Origin: Galerina marginata | Taxonomy: Eukaryota > Basidiomycota > Agaricomycetes > Agaricales > Galerinaceae | Direction: 5' to 3' | Assembly: GCA_023014335.1 (NCBI GenBank) | Contig: JAECYW010000002.1 | Coordinates: 1,860,001 to 1,924,000 of the forward strand | Length of the DNA: 64,000 nt | Shown here: piece by piece, positions 34,010 through 44,689 of the stretch | How the letters are laid out: each line of letters opens with the position of its first letter | Numbering within the stretch: position 1 is the stretch's first letter | Made by a program: the position numbers and the translations under genes | The notes under the pieces: generated by a model | Told to the model about the DNA's origin: nothing | Database searches by the model: none | The model's input: the letters and a program-made list of their open reading frames with translations, nothing else

Positions 34010-35028
34010 CCTTGGGAGGGCCCTAACTCCCGCTGGTTTCTATGAGGTATAGCAAAACCCTACTTCTACCACACCGGCCGTGCTAACAGGCTCAAAGCTA
34101 GTTGATCCATTGAATTACAAACCAGTATATAGTCCAGATCCATATATAAATTCGGTCATTATTGACCTACATATGAAACGGCAAGGGTACCTTCGTTTAG
34201 TTCTCCTACAGAAATAAAAGATTGTGTATATAGCTTATGGAAAATCCACAGGGACATAGAGGAAATATTTTGAGCTGCTTTCTATCGAGATAGGCTTGAA
34301 CACTGTTTGGATTGAATTTAAGGTTGCAAGAAATTAATAGTGTATCCATCGGCGCATCGGCCTTCGCCTGAAATGGTTTTATTTACACATGTTGTCTGGT
34401 GGTTGATGAGGCCTCGATGAGGCTCCGACGCGTCTGCCTGACTCTCGCGACCGTTCTCCAAGTCTCGTTTTCCTGACCTCTCACGACCGTTCTTCGCGTT
34501 TCGTTTTCGCTATCGAACCTCAAGTTTCAAGTTTCATTTCGCCATCGTGCTTCAAGTCGGCCTCCAATCCCACATCCAAGGTAAGTAAGGTTCAGTTGGA
34601 TCAAAACCCACCAACGGAGTTGACTGCGTCTCTCCATACGCTGCAAGTTGACTTGGTCTCTTGCGATGCTCCCCGCGCGTTATGGAGTTGACTTGGTCTC
34701 TCCGTGCATCACGAGTTGACTTTGTCTCTCCTGTATGATGACTTGACTTCGTCTGTCCGTGTACTACGACTTGACTGCCGTCTGTCGTGCACGCACTCTG
34801 GTCGTCTTGCTGTGTTCACATTGAAGGACATTCCCCGAGCTGAACTTCGCTTGCTCGTTGTTCTGGATCCTTCGGCTCTATCCAATATCCACCGGTTGGC
34901 GCGACGACTGACGACCCTTTTCACAGACCGAACATGCCTCCCGTATACCCCCCCCACGGACCGCTTAGCTATCCATGTGAGTTTTAATTCATTCGGATAA
35001 CTTCTATTTAACTTGCGTGTTCTTACAG
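34010..35028. other. Spacer and probable 5' region of the 736-aa gene
   Basis: Apart from the motif array, it contains two similar copies of CGACCGTTCT-C at about 34448 and 34482, and a GTGAGT...TTACAG intron-like segment (34978-35028) directly before the ATG. That segment suggests a 5' UTR intron. Confidence 0.4.
34617..34790 (+). repeat. ~28-bp spaced repeats of a GAGTTGACT-GTCTCTC motif
   Basis: Six degenerate copies start near 34617, 34645, 34685, 34713, 34740 and 34769 (spacing mostly 28 bp, once 40). The first copy, GAGTTGACTGCGTCTCTC, is the exact reverse complement of the motif in each unit of the 14.7-kb minisatellite. The rest of the sequence between motifs is unrelated to that array. 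It lies 240-410 bp upstream of the ATG of the next gene. Confidence 0.85.
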
Positions 35029-37455
35029 ATGGGAAAACGGATTGCTACGGAATCCATCGGCTGGAATCAGGTGCGGCAGATTTCAGGTCGAATTGGAATG
35101 AAGAAGGTGCGATCTTGTTCTTTTATACCTAATATCTTATTCACATATACTCTTTCAGAAGGATGTTGGTATGCACGTTTTTGACAGAGGCTGATGGCTC
35201 ATATTTTGTTTTGCAGTCGTGTTGAACGGTACAGACGCCTTTGTAATTGCGGAACTTCCAAACCTACGATACCGCGTACTTGGCCTTAAATGTGATCTAG
35301 ACCCTGGCCTCCTAGAGACGGGGTACCGGTGCCCGACCACATATTTCGTGACCTCCGCAAACATGGACTACGTCCCCGATTTTGGTCGCGATACTTCCAC
35401 CGTCCGTGTTCGTATGGATGGTCGCTTTGGCACCCATGATTTGACGCTCTGGCCTCAATGGTATTTCGAGGGCACCCGCTACTTTCCTTTCGTTTTGAAG
35501 AAGCCTGCTCAAGACAAACTCGCCACCCACGAGTACCGCCTCGCCTGGTACGACCTCAGCCCCAATGATTTCGAGTTTGAGCCTGGTTCTATTTCGAACA
35601 TCGGCATGATTTCGTTAACTCTGAGAAGGGGTGTCCATGATCTCAGGTCAAAGCTCTACGAGAGGATTCGGGAATACTTGAAGGACAAATGCCTGTCTGA
35701 AAATAATGCGGAGGTTCGGGACCTCTTGCATTGTAATCTCCAGCAGCGATATGCATGCATCGCCCTTGAATCTTGTCCTCAAACTTACCTCAATACCCTC
35801 ATCACTTTTACATCTTTTCAGCGCCACTTCCTTGAAGCCCTCGCCTGCCTGGATTACTTTTCAAAATGGCAAGAAATCGAGCTGCGGGCCTCTTGCGGAG
35901 TGGACTTGCCTCTAAACACTGATATTATTGGGTGTGTAACCACGGATCTTGGCCTCGCTCAGAAGTTTTTCGAGATGGGAGTTCCATATTGGCTGGTTCG
36001 GCCAATCTCTGCGTATTCTAAATACCTACACATTGTAAACCCTGTCGGGCGAACGAAGCCGAATATGGAATTGGGAATATGTGAAGAGATAGGCATTGTG
36101 TGGGAAGGGGCTCCTTCTGCCCTTCGCAACCGTGCTTGTCAAACTCTCCGCATTGGCTCCATTAATATTGGACATTCTGCGACGGACCATCGTCCGGGCG
36201 AAATCGAAGATCCTTCCGAATCTGGTTTGATATTGTTCCACTCGTATCTTACTTATTTCATTGACTTATCTGATTTCTTTTCTACGCCAGCCGCCTCCTC
36301 ATGTCAGCCTACAGGTTCAGGCCCTGGTGGCCGTCTGCCTCCGCCCAACAGCTGTAAGTTATTTACTCACCGATATGGCGCAAAAATTGACCGGCTTCAT
36401 TAGGGGATTCGCCGCCACCCGGGCCATTGCTTCCTCTATTGTCGTCGGTGCCTTCTATACCCCTTTTTGGTGCACCCTATGTTCCACGCTATCGAGTCAA
36501 GACGGGACGTCAAATCAATCTTGACAAGTTCAAGGACCCGCCCTCGCCAAACTCTCCCGAGGTTTCTTCGTTGTGGTCCTATGCTTTGAAGTCTGTCAAT
36601 CCAGATTGGCATCTTGTCTGGGACCACCCCAACCAGTCCCTTCTACGGGGCTATCCGGTACTAGATCCCTCTGTGCTGACGTCTTCGAGTACTCGAAGCG
36701 AAGTCTACTATCTCGCGTGGTTGCTCTTCCGCTCGACTTGCCTGTCTCGGACCTTGGATTCTGGCGCTAGGTTGCACACCGCTACTACCAGGCGTGGTAT
36801 GCCCAAACCAGGACCGCAAGAGTGGCGAGAGTTCCTGTGGCAGTTGGGTAGGGCATTTTCCTTGAGGTCGGATGATGGCCTTCATAGGCCATTGAAGAAG
36901 GCCAAGATAGTGGACGATGTCGCAACCACTTTTGATTTCCCGATCCCTGTGGGTTCTGTCCTCCAGTCCGTTTACTGGAACGGCGAGAAGATCAAAAGCT
37001 CGACTTCCATTGAAGCAGGCAGCCTCACTTTAGATAAACGGACGCGTCAGGAGGTTGTATGGGATCTACATGAGCACAACTTTCGCCTGGAGCTTTTGGC
37101 ATTGGACTGCTGCATTTTCCCCCGTGAGTTGATGGCTGATTCGGTGGTTGGGTTGAGGGATGAGATGGTGCTGGCCGTTTTCCCGGGGCAGAAGATCATT
37201 GGCATGTACCTCCCACTTCAAGATGAGGGACTTGGCGCTAGGGACTGGCATTACAGAATACAGTACGTCGAGGCCTTCCGCCGCCTGCTTTCTTCGTGGC
37301 ATGGCAAAGAAGCCGCGGCGCTGAAGATGATGTCGATCGGAACAACGGAACATCATGTCTTGGAGATTGAAAAGTTGGCCTATCCGTTCTACTGTCGCAC
37401 TTTCTTTGAGTACTTTGGCCGGGCCCCTTGTACTCCGCGCCGTCTGCCCCATTAG
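35029..37455 (+). CDS. Uncharacterised Agaricomycete-type protein, 736 aa, with a 10-nt microexon
   Basis: Five exons, 35029-35106, 35159-35168 (10 nt), 35217-36224, 36291-36353 and 36404-37455, give one open frame. The product starts MGKRIATESIGWNQVRQIS and runs through GTDAFVIAELPNLRYRVLGL and SNIGMISLTLRRGVHDLRSK. It continues with DIIGCVTTDLGLAQKFFEMG, a Pro-rich linker (DSPPPGPLLPLLSSVPSIP), EVVWDLHEHNFRLELLALD and KLAYPFYCRTFFEYFG near the end. I recall the two-part layout (a hydrophobic first half, a Pro-rich linker, then a W-D-LYEHNFR-like segment) as a recurrent hypothetical protein family in mushrooms, but no function or fold is known to me. No lesion was found, and coding bias and exon continuity are strong. 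Confidence 0.85.
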
Positions 37456-37855
37456 GTGCACCATATACATTATCATGCTCGTTTTATTTTGTTTTTCGTA
37501 AGTCGGGCTACTGCTTTCGCCTCGCGATATACTGATTTTCGGTCTCGTTAGTTGATGTGTATCCCGAATGAGGGCGGCCTTCTCTTCGTCATTCCTTCAG
37601 TTTCCAGGTACAGCGGTCTCCCATTTTGCGCGATGAGGTTGCATTCGTGGAGAAAGCCCGTTCGTTTTTGAGCTCCGGGTAATCAATCAAGGAGTTCGCG
37701 GCCAGTTTGAGGAGTTGGATATTAAAAAATGGTGTGTGCTACGAGGCAAGCAGTAGTTCGTATAAAGGAAGAAAAAACAAAGGAATGTGATGGGTATAGA
37801 ATGTACGACTCAGGCTGGAAGTTATTAATAAGGATGAAACAAGAAAAGTACAAGG
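37456..37855. other. Intergenic, nothing recognised
   Basis: Region between two converging genes. It likely contains both 3' ends. Confidence 0.5.
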
Positions 37856-39577
37856 TCAGTCACTCCAAATATCTGTGTACTGAAAGGCAGAATTGCCATA
37901 ACCAACTTCGACCTGCTCCAACCGACTACTCTGGATTTGAAACTTCAAACCGCTGTCATATGGTCGGAGCACCTCTGATATCTCAGGAAGGTTGAATTCA
38001 TAGGTGTTGCAAGCATTGGGTAAGTGCTCAATCGAAATATTCTTCAACTTCGCCAGCCCAAAGCTGGGGCCGATTGTTTGTTTCCGCCTGATAAATTCAA
38101 TAAGTCCAGTAAGGGTGAAATGGCTCTCAAGCCTGCATATAAATTCTTCAAGGTGGGGACAAAGCAATTCAGTTGAATTGACTGCTGTGAGGCGGACCAA
38201 GAATGGGTCGTCGATCTTGAAATGCGGGTCAAGTTGTTCCTCTTCATCACGTTTGTAATGTTTTTGATCCCGGCCCAGCTGACCAACTGTCAGAGATAAT
38301 AAATAGGTACAGCACTGAAGGCTTTCCAGAAAAAATCGGTTGCTGTAGAATTCGCAGTCAATCTTCAATTTTTGAACAGTTCCCCCGGTTTTAGAGAGGA
38401 TAGCAAGACAATTGGAATGCTCTCGAGATTTTGTGGTACTGCGAAAGGTTAGTTCCTCTAGCATGGGCATGCTAAGCTTCTCGACAAAGGGCTGAATATC
38501 AACACGTTCTCCGATAGACAGCCGTCGAAGAACAGGGAGGTGCATCGTTTGAACATGAGAATCCTGGTTGAACCATGACGGTCCAAGATCGATCGAGCAG
38601 TACAGCAAATTCAAACATAATTTGAGGATATGGGACGCTTTCGGTATGGACAAGAAAGGAGAATGTCGGCCACGAGGATCTGGGGCTCCACCAATCTCCA
38701 GATGTGTCAATGTTGACCAATTGACATGGATAGCTGTTGGGTCAACTACATCTTGTCGAATCGAAAGTTTTCGCAGGGATGGTGCCATGAATAACTCGCT
38801 TTTTGTCCAGGGCGAGTCAACAGCTGGTTGGCGGCGAACCCCTGGAGTACTTTCGAAATGGAGGAACAATGATTCCAAAGCGTCGAGGTCTCTTGCGGAT
38901 ATGGTGGCTATTCTCTGCAATGCAGCAGCTGGGGCCTGTAAGAATAGACTTTTCCAACGTGAGGAAGAAGGGAGCAGTGACTTGTTGTAGAGGTCAAAGA
39001 ATGGGGATAAAGTCTGGCCGCCGAAAAGAGACACATTAATAGTGAGAGATCGAGATCGGTCAAGCCAATCTATAACGGCTGTAGCACGTCTTCTGTGGAA
39101 CTCCTCGACCGCAGCATGGTCCCAGATGCCATGTTGCGGGAGTTTGTCAATATTGGCAAGAGGGATATGAAGTTTCCACCAAAGTGTTGGCGTGGAATGG
39201 GCGAGTTGACGCCAGCGGCTGCAAACATGTGTAAGAACTAATAAAGTGGAATGCTTGTACAGATTTGTGTTTTGTCGGTTAGGAAGACTGTGATGGAAGA
39301 TCTCCAGAAGGATATCGTCAGGAAGCCGTCGAGGAAGAGTGAGAAGTGATCGAAAAGTGTCCAGTTGATGGCCAAGTTCCTCGTGTCTCCTGCTAAGGAA
39401 ACGCACCCTTTTTTTCAGGTGGAGTATTTCAGCATGAATCTGCTGGACAGTCTCACAAGGCTGAACAAGCCAGGACTTGATCAACAAAACTTCTGCATCG
39501 GATGGAATGTAGTTGGTTTTCAGGTGTGACCTTAAGGGGAACGTGGATAGCCAGGTGTTCGAGTTCAAGGAGTCCAT
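37856..39577 (-). CDS. F-box protein with N-terminal coiled coil, 573 aa
   Basis: A single exon with ATG at 39577. A heptad-like segment QQIHAEILHLKKRVRFLSRR (about residues 45-65) precedes an F-box, RRLPDDILLEIFHHSLPN (about residues 83-100), and then LVLTHVCSRWRQLAHSTPTL with the typical CSRWR and LW signature. The remaining ~430 residues are leucine-rich repeat-like (for example LRKLSIRQDV and LRRLSIGERVDIQPFVEKL). This coiled-coil plus F-box plus loose LRR layout is common in Agaricomycetes. The product is expected to act in an SCF ubiquitin ligase, with unknown substrate. No defect was seen. Confidence 0.88.
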   Translation of the reverse strand: MDSLNSNTWLSTFPLRSHLKTNYIPSDAEVLLIKSWLVQPCETVQQIHAEILHLKKRVRFLSRRHEELGHQLDTFRSLLTLPRRLPDDILLEIFHHSLPNRQNTNLYKHSTLLVLTHVCSRWRQLAHSTPTLWWKLHIPLANIDKLPQHGIWDHAAVEEFHRRRATAVIDWLDRSRSLTINVSLFGGQTLSPFFDLYNKSLLPSSSRWKSLFLQAPAAALQRIATISARDLDALESLFLHFESTPGVRRQPAVDSPWTKSELFMAPSLRKLSIRQDVVDPTAIHVNWSTLTHLEIGGAPDPRGRHSPFLSIPKASHILKLCLNLLYCSIDLGPSWFNQDSHVQTMHLPVLRRLSIGERVDIQPFVEKLSMPMLEELTFRSTTKSREHSNCLAILSKTGGTVQKLKIDCEFYSNRFFLESLQCCTYLLSLTVGQLGRDQKHYKRDEEEQLDPHFKIDDPFLVRLTAVNSTELLCPHLEEFICRLESHFTLTGLIEFIRRKQTIGPSFGLAKLKNISIEHLPNACNTYEFNLPEISEVLRPYDSGLKFQIQSSRLEQVEVGYGNSAFQYTDIWSD

Positions 39578-40602
39578 ACTGGTTAGAACTGGAGGGAGAG
39601 ATGTATAGAAATCGTGTAGAATCGACTGAGCGGCTTGACTTTATAAACGTTCTAAAGCGGTAGATCGGTTGTCACTGTCCCTAATTTGGCGCGCGTGGAA
39701 CCCAATTTGGGCGTGTCCTTCCCGGGCTCATGCAACATTCGCCGAAGCATGCGCAAATAACTGCTGTATTATTCTATAATTGCAACAAGGAATAAAGAAC
39801 TTAAATTACGTTGATCAACCCTTGTCTGAGCAGTCACCGGTTACCACTAATCCCAATTTCACAACCCCAAATTTAAACCAATAAACACCCGCACCAATAG
39901 AGTCCAGCTTCCAAGTATTGAGCGTTGTTGGTGGTTCTTGTGTCGATTATTCGGTGGGTCATTTGACTGCATGCAGTGCAGTTCTCCGAGTCAAATGACA
40001 TTGACCTTGCCTGACGCCCTCTCACATTCTCTCGCGAAAATCACGACATTCGAGTTGGCCTCGGTAAGTGCACTGTCGTTGGCCGAACACGAAATTTAAA
40101 TTGACAACATCTCGCGGCGACCCACGCATCGTGCCCGCTTGTGGTGGCCTAATATTGGGTCCTTTCGAGAACCTTGCGATGACGTCGATGATATCTTGAC
40201 TGGAATTCCAATAATGATTCCAAGTGAAAAAGCTGGGAAGTGAACTGAGAAGGACCAACCCCTCAAGTTGGATAATTAATCTCTTATCTGAGAAGTTATC
40301 AGGGTTCCCTACTGTATCAATCGTCACGCGCTCCACCCTTCCAGTTCGTCCTTCTCTGCTCGACTACATCTGAAATTACGATCTGCTGTATCCTCTAGTC
40401 GGGGTGGGCAATCTGGGCCAGAAACATCGTCAGTCTGTCTATTTGAGTTCTCGGAGTTTGAGCGGAGTACTCCGCCGGAACTCTTCCCCTTCAAGTTAAA
40501 TCTGGGTGCACACCGAAGATACAAGTTTCACTGACAAAGTTTGAGGATGTTCTTCTGGAGATTTGTCCAAAAGAGGATCACTTGGATACCTGAACGAACA
40601 TC
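39578..40602. other. No confident gene
   Basis: Minus-strand frames at 40524-40022 are open for about 100 codons but lack an ATG and clear splice sites. They may be a fragment. The region probably holds the promoter of the F-box gene and the 5' part of the GTPase gene. Confidence 0.3.
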
Positions 40603-40754
40603 ATGGCGTCCATGAAATTTAAACGCCAAATCTTCGGCTTCGTCGGTCGATACAAGGTGATTCAAGTTTCTTTGTCGTGTTGTGTGCGTATTACGGTGAC
40701 ACTAAAGTTATTGTTCCAACCTGGGAAACGATCCAGGAACAGCTACATTGTTCT

Positions 40755-42122
40755 ATAATGTGCGTTGCCGCCTTCAGAGAGAATGCAAAGACTCTTAAGA
40801 TCCTTGTTATTGCTGATCCAGGTACTCTCGAACACTTCCCGCCCTTCTTCCAGTACCACACGCGAAGAATCAATCTGTACTCCGTACGACACAGCCATCC
40901 ACAACGGCAAGGGATCATGCTCGACAGGCGATGGGTGGTTGTAGTTGGAAATAGTGGCTCTGGTATGTTTTCAGTGACTCATGCGATTTACTACTGGTAC
41001 TTGTAACTAATCGTTCATAGGGAAGTCTAATTTTATTGCCCATTTCTCGGGGGTGAGCGTATTTTATTGAGGCCCTAGTGCGAACCTTAGCCGCGAGTCA
41101 AGGTCTACCCTGGTACTCCGACTTTATGTCCGACCGAATGGACGATGACGCCATCTCCACGATGGTCAGCCGAAGTCACTATCTCAGGGCTATCCTCGAC
41201 ATACATGCCTGCATTACCTGCTCCACGTCTGCTCGACCTTTCCATTGGTTCTTGTAGCACTCCTCAAGATCTATTGCTTCTCATCAAGAGGGCAGAGTTA
41301 GCCGTCTTTAATCCGCCTGCTGTTAGCTTGGATGAGATCCTTGCATACAATGAAGAGGAAGTAATGGATGCTTACTACTTCTTTCTCCTTGCCGAAGGGT
41401 TGTATTCAACGAGCTTCATCCACATCAGGATCCAATGCCCAAACTTTCTCCCATGTTCCCTGAGTATTCTCGAACTCCCAGGAAAGTGCCAGACCAACTT
41501 ACGCGGTGTCCTCACAGCCTAACTGCGCTGCTGTATTCAATTTAGGTCTCAGAAATACAGGCTGTGAGAACACTGCTTGGTCTCTCCGCCAACTTACACT
41601 GTTCTGGATTGAACATTACGAAGCTATTATTGTTCCCGTTGTTCGTATTTCAAGTGAGTGTCGAGGTATTATTTTTTGACCGATCATCTCATTCGCCTGT
41701 TAGAACAAGAAGAAGAAGATGACATTGCCAACTTAGTTCGGTCTAATACCAGATATCATGCTCAAACCACAGGTAAATTGCATTCTATCTGCGAAGAATT
41801 AGTGGCTAACACCTGGAAAGTTGTCCTCAATGTAGATACATCTGCACATATTGCCAGTTCATGGGAGCAAGTATTGAACAATACTGAAACCCGTCCATAC
41901 CGCGTATTTTGTGTACGCAAGTTTGAACTCTCTGTCGCTTTCTCCCCCCGTCAAATGGAGGATATTTGGCAACAAAATTTAGTGTTTTTCAGAACGGCAA
42001 GGCCATGGAGGTTTTACTCGGAAGACTTTTTCTCCACCCGCATGATTTTACAGGTCTGGATGTCAATGTTCCCAATCCATAGGTCCTCAGTTACCGTGCC
42101 TGCAGACCAGGGAGGGAGGTGA
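40755..42122 (+). pseudogene. Dynamin-like GTPase with a broken splice donor
   Basis: Dynamin-family proteins are large GTPases that remodel membranes. The P-loop reads VVVVGNSGSG|KSNFIAHFSG, split by an intron (exon ends 40963, resumes 41021-41052), then exon 41103-41481 with TPTLCPTEWTMTPSPRWSAE, LLIKRAELAVFNPP and a degenerate G3, ILELPG. The next exon (41546-41653, GLRNTGCENTAWSLRQL) can only be joined if the donor at 41482 were used, but it reads GAAAGT instead of GTAAGT, and the nearest GT gives a frame with a stop. A last exon from 41710 carries EELVANTWKVVLNV and RPYRVFCVRKFELS. The ATG at 40755 is a guess. It is probably non-functional unless a GA-AG splice is tolerated. Confidence 0.65.
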
Positions 42123-43639
42123 GTGGATGGCTTATCGTGCGTGATATCAAGTAATTGGCAATCCAGAAAATATACTGCTCTGCTGCTTAGCATATGTCTT
42201 AGTGCCTACCTGCTTATGTATGTACCTAATGGCCCAGTATCATAACTCGATAACTGATGGGCATGCACACAGAGGCGAACGTAATATTGGTGCATTTATC
42301 ACTTTTATATATATATTGTTACTGTGTTTTACCGAGTTAGTGGTCTGATTTTAGACCTTTACAATGCATGGAACGGTTCAGCATTTTCCATAAATACGAC
42401 TCGTTCTTGATTTAAGTTTAACGCTCAACCAGTAGCAAACGCCGTGCTCTATTTTTAGTTCTCCGTCTTCTTCGGTAGTCCAATGCACGTTCAACCTTGT
42501 CCCCTCCTTCACTCACGCTCTCTACTCCCGGCTTTCGTCTTCATGCACGTGCTTAGCTTATCCATTATTGCGGTGCCGTCATTGACGAATTCTTGAAAGC
42601 TGGTATGTTTCTTCGCGGCATTTCACAAATTTCCTACACTGACCTTTGCTTTTCTGCGATCAGCTCCGCCACCTAGGCTCATTCAGAAGATGTATTCGGA
42701 CCTTGTCTCTGCGTGTGCGGCGGCCATGGCTCTATGACCTCCTTGCCACAACAAATGTTCTCCGCCCGCACCTGTGTAGTCGGCCCCTGCATCACCAATG
42801 CTGCCATGGAGCCCACACTTTTGGCCAGCACCAGAGTCGAGCAAGTTGGTCATGTGTGGGCAGTTCTGCAAGTCAGTTCATTATTTCCATTCACCCTCTT
42901 GTGGCAGTTTTTTGACAACCTTGGATGTTCAGACTGCAAGACGACCACACGCAAGTTTACAGTGTTCAAACCTGATAAGAAGTGCCGCCGCGCAAGCGGC
43001 TCCGTCATCTTGGCACCGTCTAGTTGGAGCTCGAACTCAAGGACCAGAAGGTTGAGGTGGATTTCCCGCCACTCGAAGCTGCTGCCGATAAACGTGTGTA
43101 TCCGTGGATTTTTGAGCTCCTTACGCTAATGATGTCCTGCAGCTATGTGGGTGCTGGAAGACCTTCTCAGTGCTGTTGGCTCGGTCGACTGTAGTGCGGC
43201 ATTCAAAGCTCTATTGATTGGATGTCTGCGCGTGTACGCCTGCACGTCGATTGAAGCCTAGGATTTTGCATTAGGTCATTGTTACAATTGTTACAATGTG
43301 ACGTCCATCTACATCTACAAGAGATTAAGGCTAATTAAATAATTATCCTCGATGGACCAGATTTAGAATGAAGTGAGTAGGTCGTCAGTACCGGATGCAT
43401 TAAAAACCCATTGGGAAAAGCTGCCAGGTTTACTGCGGTTAGAAAGTATGTAGGCAAAGGATCAGAGGCTACGGGTCGGGCACTGGTTCAGAACGGCCAA
43501 TGACGGTGAGAATGCCTTACCCGTGGTTTATCAATCGATCACTACATAATTGTCCTCTTCTTTGCTCTCATCGATCTCATCCCCCACCCTTTTACTAGTA
43601 GTGGCTCTTTCCTCTTCGTTTTCCTCGTCGTCCTCGTCA
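42123..43639 (+). other. Mostly unassigned; possible relic of a Cys-cluster protein
   Basis: Around 42920-43140 one frame reads CSDCKTTTRKFTVFKPDKKC and another ELELKDQKVEVDFPPLEA then VYPWIFELLTLMM. Together these recall the small Cys-cluster protein family also seen at 51.7-52.7 kb. The pieces are in different frames and have no start. The flanks (42123-42600, 43270-43600) show nothing. Confidence 0.3.
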
Positions 43640-44407
43640 TCAGCCGCGGGGCTTAGGCTTTCTTTTTCCCTTTGTCTTCACCGACGTCTTTGTCGATGAG
43701 CCTTGCTACGTGGCCTTCCGTTTAAAAGTGACTTACCACTTCGCAGAACTGAGCCTTGTCCCGCGCCGGGATTTGTGCCCACTCGAGCTCCCAATTCAGC
43801 CGCGCATTCCTGGCGAGTTCTTTGACGGTGCGCTGCACGAAAATATCGTTTAAATCTGCTCTCAAGCCATGCATAGCCAACGCACCAAAACTGCGTAGTA
43901 CTTCTCCCTTCTCTTCTTACTTCCACCTAACCCCATCGCGTCCTGGATCCCCAGTGGGCCGTGGGACCTTGGCCGGTTTCTTTGTCTTCACAGGCCCAGT
44001 CGCCACGTCGTTAGTTCCTTCCGCTTCACTCGCATCCGCGTCCGTGCTCGATGTGGAGTTTTCAAGCTTCTTCATGAGAGCTTCCTTCTCAGCTTCCACT
44101 TTCTTGAGTGCCGCTGGTTGTTCGTGTGTTCGGTGAGTTAGGATTGTTTTTGCTCATAGTACCGTATCAGCTGACCTTGCATCTCCAGCACCTTCTGGGC
44201 CATATCGTCAAGTTTGTTAGTCCCGTCAATCACCTCCCCAAGAGGTCGCCTTCCAGAGGACATTGGTGTTGCAGCCAAGGCCGCGCGGCCTCGATTCTTT
44301 TTGCTACGTGCTTCACTTGCCTCTTTATTGCCGTTTGCCGCTGCTGACTGGCGATTTTGGGTTTTCAGATGACTGGGTTTAGTGCTAGACTTCCCTGTGC
44401 TGTTCAT
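43640..44407 (-). pseudogene. Disrupted member of an uncharacterised family (charged coiled coil)
   Basis: The ATG at 44407 begins MNSTGKSSTKPSHLKTQN. A basic stretch and MSSGRRPLGEVIDGTNKLDD lead to a GTCAGC...CCAG intron, after which a coiled coil follows (ALKKVEAEKEALMKKLEN), then VPRPTGDPG. Beyond that the family's C-terminal text continues in other frames: DAMGLGGSKKRREKYYAVL, then LRADLNDIFVQRTVKELARN and NWELEWAQIPARDKAQFCEV, followed by a stop. The intervals that would have to be spliced out are only 30-31 nt, too short for introns, so frameshifts are more likely. The C-terminal pattern resembles the intact gene at 61431-62088. Confidence 0.5.
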
Positions 44408-44689
44408 TTCTTGAAAAGGAGCAGTGTAGCGGTAGGAGGAACAAAGAGAGGGATAGCAACTTTCCGGGGGTTTGTAGCCGTTGTCCAATTTTTACCCCGA
44501 GCAATTCAACCGCATGCACGTGCGCTGTTATCGTCTGATCTCGCCCTACACCACAACATAGAATCCTTGACGAAAAAATTCAATCTCCAATGCCTGACAT
44601 AGCCCGTGGTCTCATCTATTGTTGGTGCTGTAAGCATTTTATTACACGTAAACGCGAGTGCGAGCATCGTCGACAAGCCAGCAATCCTT

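Noticed and set aside
40603..40670. ATG-led exon MASMKFKRQIFGFVGRYK as start of the first dynamin-like gene
   Set aside because: No acceptor downstream joins it in phase to the P-loop exon.
43690..43915. Two putative introns of 30 and 31 nt that would restore the frame at 43.7-43.9 kb
   Set aside because: Too short for basidiomycete introns (usually at least about 45 nt), so frameshifts or a stop are the simpler explanation.
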